A DNA stretch of 64,000 nucleotides from UBA3700 sp964478025 (GTDB lineage Bacteria > Bacillota > Clostridia > Christensenellales > UBA3700). Position 1 is the first letter of the stretch, and each line of letters begins with the position of its first letter. Under the pieces are notes generated by a model. The model saw nothing but the letters and a program-made list of their open reading frames with translations. It ran no database searches and was not told the origin of the DNA. The stretch spans positions 1-64,000 of the forward strand of contig CAYZGK010000001.1 in NCBI GenBank assembly GCA_964478025.1. The letters are read 5' to 3'. Position numbers and translations under genes: made by a program. This document shows, in pieces, positions 61,635 through 64,000 of the stretch.

Positions 61635-61871
61635 ATGGAAAGAGAAGAAGTTTTTAATAAGTTAAAAGAAATTTTTAATGATGTTTTTGATAGAGATATA
61701 GAATTAAATGAATCTACTCAAGCAAAAGATGTCGATGGTTGGGATTCATTGACTCATATAACTTTAATTGCTCAAATTGAGGAAGAGTTTGATATGAAGT
61801 TTACAATGAAGGAAGTTTTAGGCATGAAAAATGTTGGAGAAATGGTAGATATAATCCTTAGAGAGGCTTAA
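61635..61871 (+). CDS. Acyl carrier protein
   Basis: A 78-residue helical protein with the phosphopantetheine site GWDSLTHI (Ser38) and downstream IAQIEEEFDMKFTMKEVLGM. It carries an acyl group as a thioester on phosphopantetheine. AAGGA precedes the ATG. Placed between an FkbH-like enzyme and an MBOAT transferase, it probably carries a glyceryl or similar C3 unit for surface-polymer modification and is not the fatty-acid synthesis ACP. Confidence 0.92.
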   Translation: MEREEVFNKLKEIFNDVFDRDIELNESTQAKDVDGWDSLTHITLIAQIEEEFDMKFTMKEVLGMKNVGEMVDIILREA

Positions 61872-61872
61872 T

Positions 61873-62229
61873 TTGATAGGAAATATAGCAAATTTAGTAA
61901 TTCTTAATAATTATCCATATTTAGCACTAGTATTTGTGGTAATTATGTTTAGTGTTTTTTCAATGCTTTCTAGACAACTTAGAATTGTTTTAAGATTTTT
62001 TGCTGTATTTTTCTGGATAATACAATTTATATGGCAAATATGCTGGGGTTGTACCATCCAAGAACTTATTATTGTATGGGCTGTAGAATTGTTAGTATTT
62101 TGGTGTACTACAAAAAAGCCTTCAAAAATTACAACACAGAGTAAGGATAACTTAGTTCCACCAAATTTTAATGAGGAAGATGAAAAATCTTTAGAATCAA
62201 TACTAAATAAAAAGGAGGATGAAAAATAA
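61873..62229 (+). CDS. Small membrane protein of the surface-decoration operon
   Basis: A 118-residue protein starting at TTG (AGAGG 6 nt upstream). It has two or three membrane helices (~14-32 and ~38-75, rich in Trp and Phe: FFWIIQFIWQICWG, VELLVFWC) and a charged cytoplasmic tail. I do not recognise the family. It overlaps the MBOAT gene by one base (TAATG), so translation is coupled, and it may be a partner of the acyltransferase. Confidence 0.75.
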   Translation: MIGNIANLVILNNYPYLALVFVVIMFSVFSMLSRQLRIVLRFFAVFFWIIQFIWQICWGCTIQELIIVWAVELLVFWCTTKKPSKITTQSKDNLVPPNFNEEDEKSLESILNKKEDEK

Positions 62230-63833
62230 TGAGCTTTACATCCGCTTGGTACCTACTTTTTATTGCTATAGTATTTGTCTTATATTACGCACTTCCTAAA
62301 AAATATCAATGGGGTGTTTTACTTGCATCATCCTTAGTTTTTTATCTAATAGCAGGTTTTACTTATTTTATTTATTTAGTTGCATCCATCTTAATAACAT
62401 ATTTTGTTGGCCTATTTATTGACTTAATGAATAAAAAACAGGAAAAGGAAATATCCTTAAAAGAGAATATAACAAAAGAAGAAAAGAAGAGTATAAAGAA
62501 AGCATATAATACTAAAAAAAGTTGGATTTTAGCAGCTGGAATTATTTTAAATTTAGGAATTCTTTTAGTTGTTAAATATATAGATTTTATTTGTGGAAAT
62601 GTTGTTTCACTTTTAAATTTAATGGGAGTTAATCTTTCTTGGAATGAATTAAACTTTGTTCTTCCACTTGGTTTATCTTTCTATACATTCCAGTCAATTG
62701 GCTATTGTATAGATGTTTATCGTGGAACAATAGAAGCAGAAAAAGACTTATTTAAATATGCATTGTTTATATCATTCTTTCCGCAAATACTTCAAGGTCC
62801 AATTGGTAGATATAACACACTATCTCCACAATTATTACAGGAACATAAATTAAATTATGATAATGTTTTTGAAGGAACTCAAAGAATAATTTTAGGATAT
62901 TTTAAAAAGATAGCAATTGCAGACTTTGTTGGAATATTTGTTAATGATGTTTTTGCAAATTCAGCAAATGCATTTGGTATAGTTGGCGTCTTAGGTGCAA
63001 TAGGTTATGCAATTCAATTATTTGCCGATTTTTCAGGTTTCATGGACATTGCTTTAGGCTCAGCTAAATTGTTAGGAATAAATCTTGATGAAAACTTTGA
63101 TAGACCATATCTATCAAAAACAATTCCAGAATATTGGAGAAGATGGCATATCTCTTTAGGTGCTTTCTTTAGAGACTATGTATACTACCCACTTCTTAGA
63201 TCAAAATTATGTACTAAACTTTTAAAGAGTAAACATAAAAAACTTGGTTCAATTATTGCTACTTCTTTAAGTTTATTTGTAACATGGTTTTTAATTGGCC
63301 TTTGGCATGGAGCAAGTTGGACATATGTTTTCCATGGAATATTCTACGGTTTAATTATTATAAGTGGACTTATACTAGAGCCTATTTATAAGAAAATAAA
63401 AGAAGTATTACATATATCAAATACAAACAAAGTATTTAATTGCTTCCAGGTTCTTAGAACAATGACAATTGTTTGCTTTGGATATATTTTATTTAGATCA
63501 ACAAGTTTAAGTAATTTTGCAAGTTATATAACTGCTGTGTTTAGTGGTAGTGGTATTAATGAATTTGTAAGCTTTAAAACTATCTTTAATTCTGAAATAG
63601 TAAATATCTATATTTACTGGGCTCAAATAATTATTTTATGTGTTGTTTGGGGAGTTATGAATCACCAATTTATAGATTCTAAGAGTTTACCTGTGGATGA
63701 TGTAAGAGTTTCTATTTGGAGAAAACAAGCTACACTAAATTGTATAATCATGATAGTAATAACAATTGCTTCATTTATCCTTGTAAAATCACTAGGTGGT
63801 CAAACAGGAGGATTTATTTACTTCGATTTTTAG
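62229..63833 (+). CDS. MBOAT-family O-acyltransferase (AlgI/DltB-like)
   Basis: A 534-residue polytopic membrane enzyme. Typical MBOAT blocks are present: LPLGLSFYTFQSIGYCIDVY near 145-165, FFPQILQGPIGRY near 187, DFSGFMDIALGSAKLLGI near 270, YWRRWHISLGAFFRDYVYYPL near 305-325 and the catalytic-His block LIGLWHGASWTYVFHG near 355-371. The family transfers acyl groups across the membrane onto sugars, teichoic acid or alginate. AAGGAGG lies 10 nt before the ATG. With the FkbH and ACP genes before it, the donor is probably an ACP-bound C3 acyl unit. Confidence 0.93.
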   Translation: MSFTSAWYLLFIAIVFVLYYALPKKYQWGVLLASSLVFYLIAGFTYFIYLVASILITYFVGLFIDLMNKKQEKEISLKENITKEEKKSIKKAYNTKKSWILAAGIILNLGILLVVKYIDFICGNVVSLLNLMGVNLSWNELNFVLPLGLSFYTFQSIGYCIDVYRGTIEAEKDLFKYALFISFFPQILQGPIGRYNTLSPQLLQEHKLNYDNVFEGTQRIILGYFKKIAIADFVGIFVNDVFANSANAFGIVGVLGAIGYAIQLFADFSGFMDIALGSAKLLGINLDENFDRPYLSKTIPEYWRRWHISLGAFFRDYVYYPLLRSKLCTKLLKSKHKKLGSIIATSLSLFVTWFLIGLWHGASWTYVFHGIFYGLIIISGLILEPIYKKIKEVLHISNTNKVFNCFQVLRTMTIVCFGYILFRSTSLSNFASYITAVFSGSGINEFVSFKTIFNSEIVNIYIYWAQIIILCVVWGVMNHQFIDSKSLPVDDVRVSIWRKQATLNCIIMIVITIASFILVKSLGGQTGGFIYFDF

Positions 63834-63834
63834 C

Positions 63835-64000
63835 ATGAAAAAAGTAGTTAGTTATTTGTTAATAATATTTTTAGCTATTTTAATTCCGTTTACTGCAATA
63901 ACAGGAATCGTCTTATTATATCCAGATTACTATCAAAATTCTTACGCAAGATCCTTAGCCCTTCAATACAATTATTTAAAAGAAACACAAAATACTCAAA
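63835..64000 (+). CDS. Start of a membrane-anchored protein, cut by the window edge
   Basis: The frame starts one base after the MBOAT stop and reads MKKVVSYLLIIFLAILIPFT, then AITGIVLLYPDYYQNSYARS. It has a basic start and one long hydrophobic helix, i.e. a signal anchor. Genes in this position after MBOAT are often SGNH/AlgJ-like or DHHW-type acyl-transfer partners, but only ~55 residues are visible, so no family is assigned. Confidence 0.7.
   Translation, partial: MKKVVSYLLIIFLAILIPFTAITGIVLLYPDYYQNSYARSLALQYNYLKETQNTQ

Noticed and set aside
1..64000. TGA read as tryptophan (Mollicutes-like code)
   Set aside because: TGA ends several genes at sensible places (for example 11565 and 59797), and Trp is encoded by TGG throughout.

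Overview
The window is a low-GC (roughly 30%), gene-dense stretch of a Bacillota (Firmicutes, Clostridia-like) chromosome. Grounds for this are AGGAGG-type ribosome binding sites, sigma-A promoters with near-consensus boxes, U-tract terminators, Bacillota-type families (TasA/SipW-like secretion, AbiE, DUF3990/DUF3791, FkbH/MBOAT clusters) and TGA used as an ordinary stop. It looks like part of a metagenome or draft assembly: a 100-N gap at 7055-7154 is flanked by an identical 55-bp sequence, so it is almost certainly a false gap inside one lipoprotein gene. I do not recognise the species.

Layout. 1-8.4 kb is mostly housekeeping: tRNA-Ser(UGA), a zinc-ribbon acidic protein, a DUF1624 membrane protein, a serS-leuS operon and a large lipoprotein. 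8.7-16.2 kb is an accessory island with two DUF3990/DUF3791 loci that have decayed in complementary ways, two intact and one truncated AAA/DUF4143 ATPases, and an AlbA_2/HATPase (Schlafen-like) protein. 16.2-49.8 kb is a surface-fibre locus. It holds three paralogous TasA-like subunits (one with normal expression signals, two apparently silent), a degenerate EAL-like protein, a membrane-anchored McrB-like AAA+ ATPase with a McrC/DUF2357-like acidic partner, two SipW-type signal peptidases, four further membrane or fibre proteins, and a 6459-residue giant adhesin with birA immediately behind it. 49.8-59.8 kb is a second accessory island: another DUF4143 ATPase, an AbiEi/AbiEii toxin-antitoxin pair, a CtpE-like P-type ATPase, ATPase relics, a second AlbA_2 protein and a Fic protein. 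59.9-64 kb starts a surface-decoration operon (FkbH-like HAD enzyme, acyl carrier protein, small membrane protein, MBOAT acyltransferase, then a protein cut by the window edge).

Two things stand out. First, nearly every AAA/DUF4143, AlbA_2 and Fic gene carries its own private array of 2-6 evenly spaced short repeats (periods of 12, 20, 23, 28, 32 or 33 bp), usually overlapping a recognisable promoter. Each motif is different. This looks like a family of self-regulated accessory modules with iterated operators; relics keep their arrays too. Second, the fibre locus couples SipW-type secretion with an McrBC-like AAA+ pair and a degenerate EAL-like protein, a combination I do not know as a described system. 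Three genes also have a promoter -10 box only 6-7 nt before the start codon, implying leaderless mRNAs.
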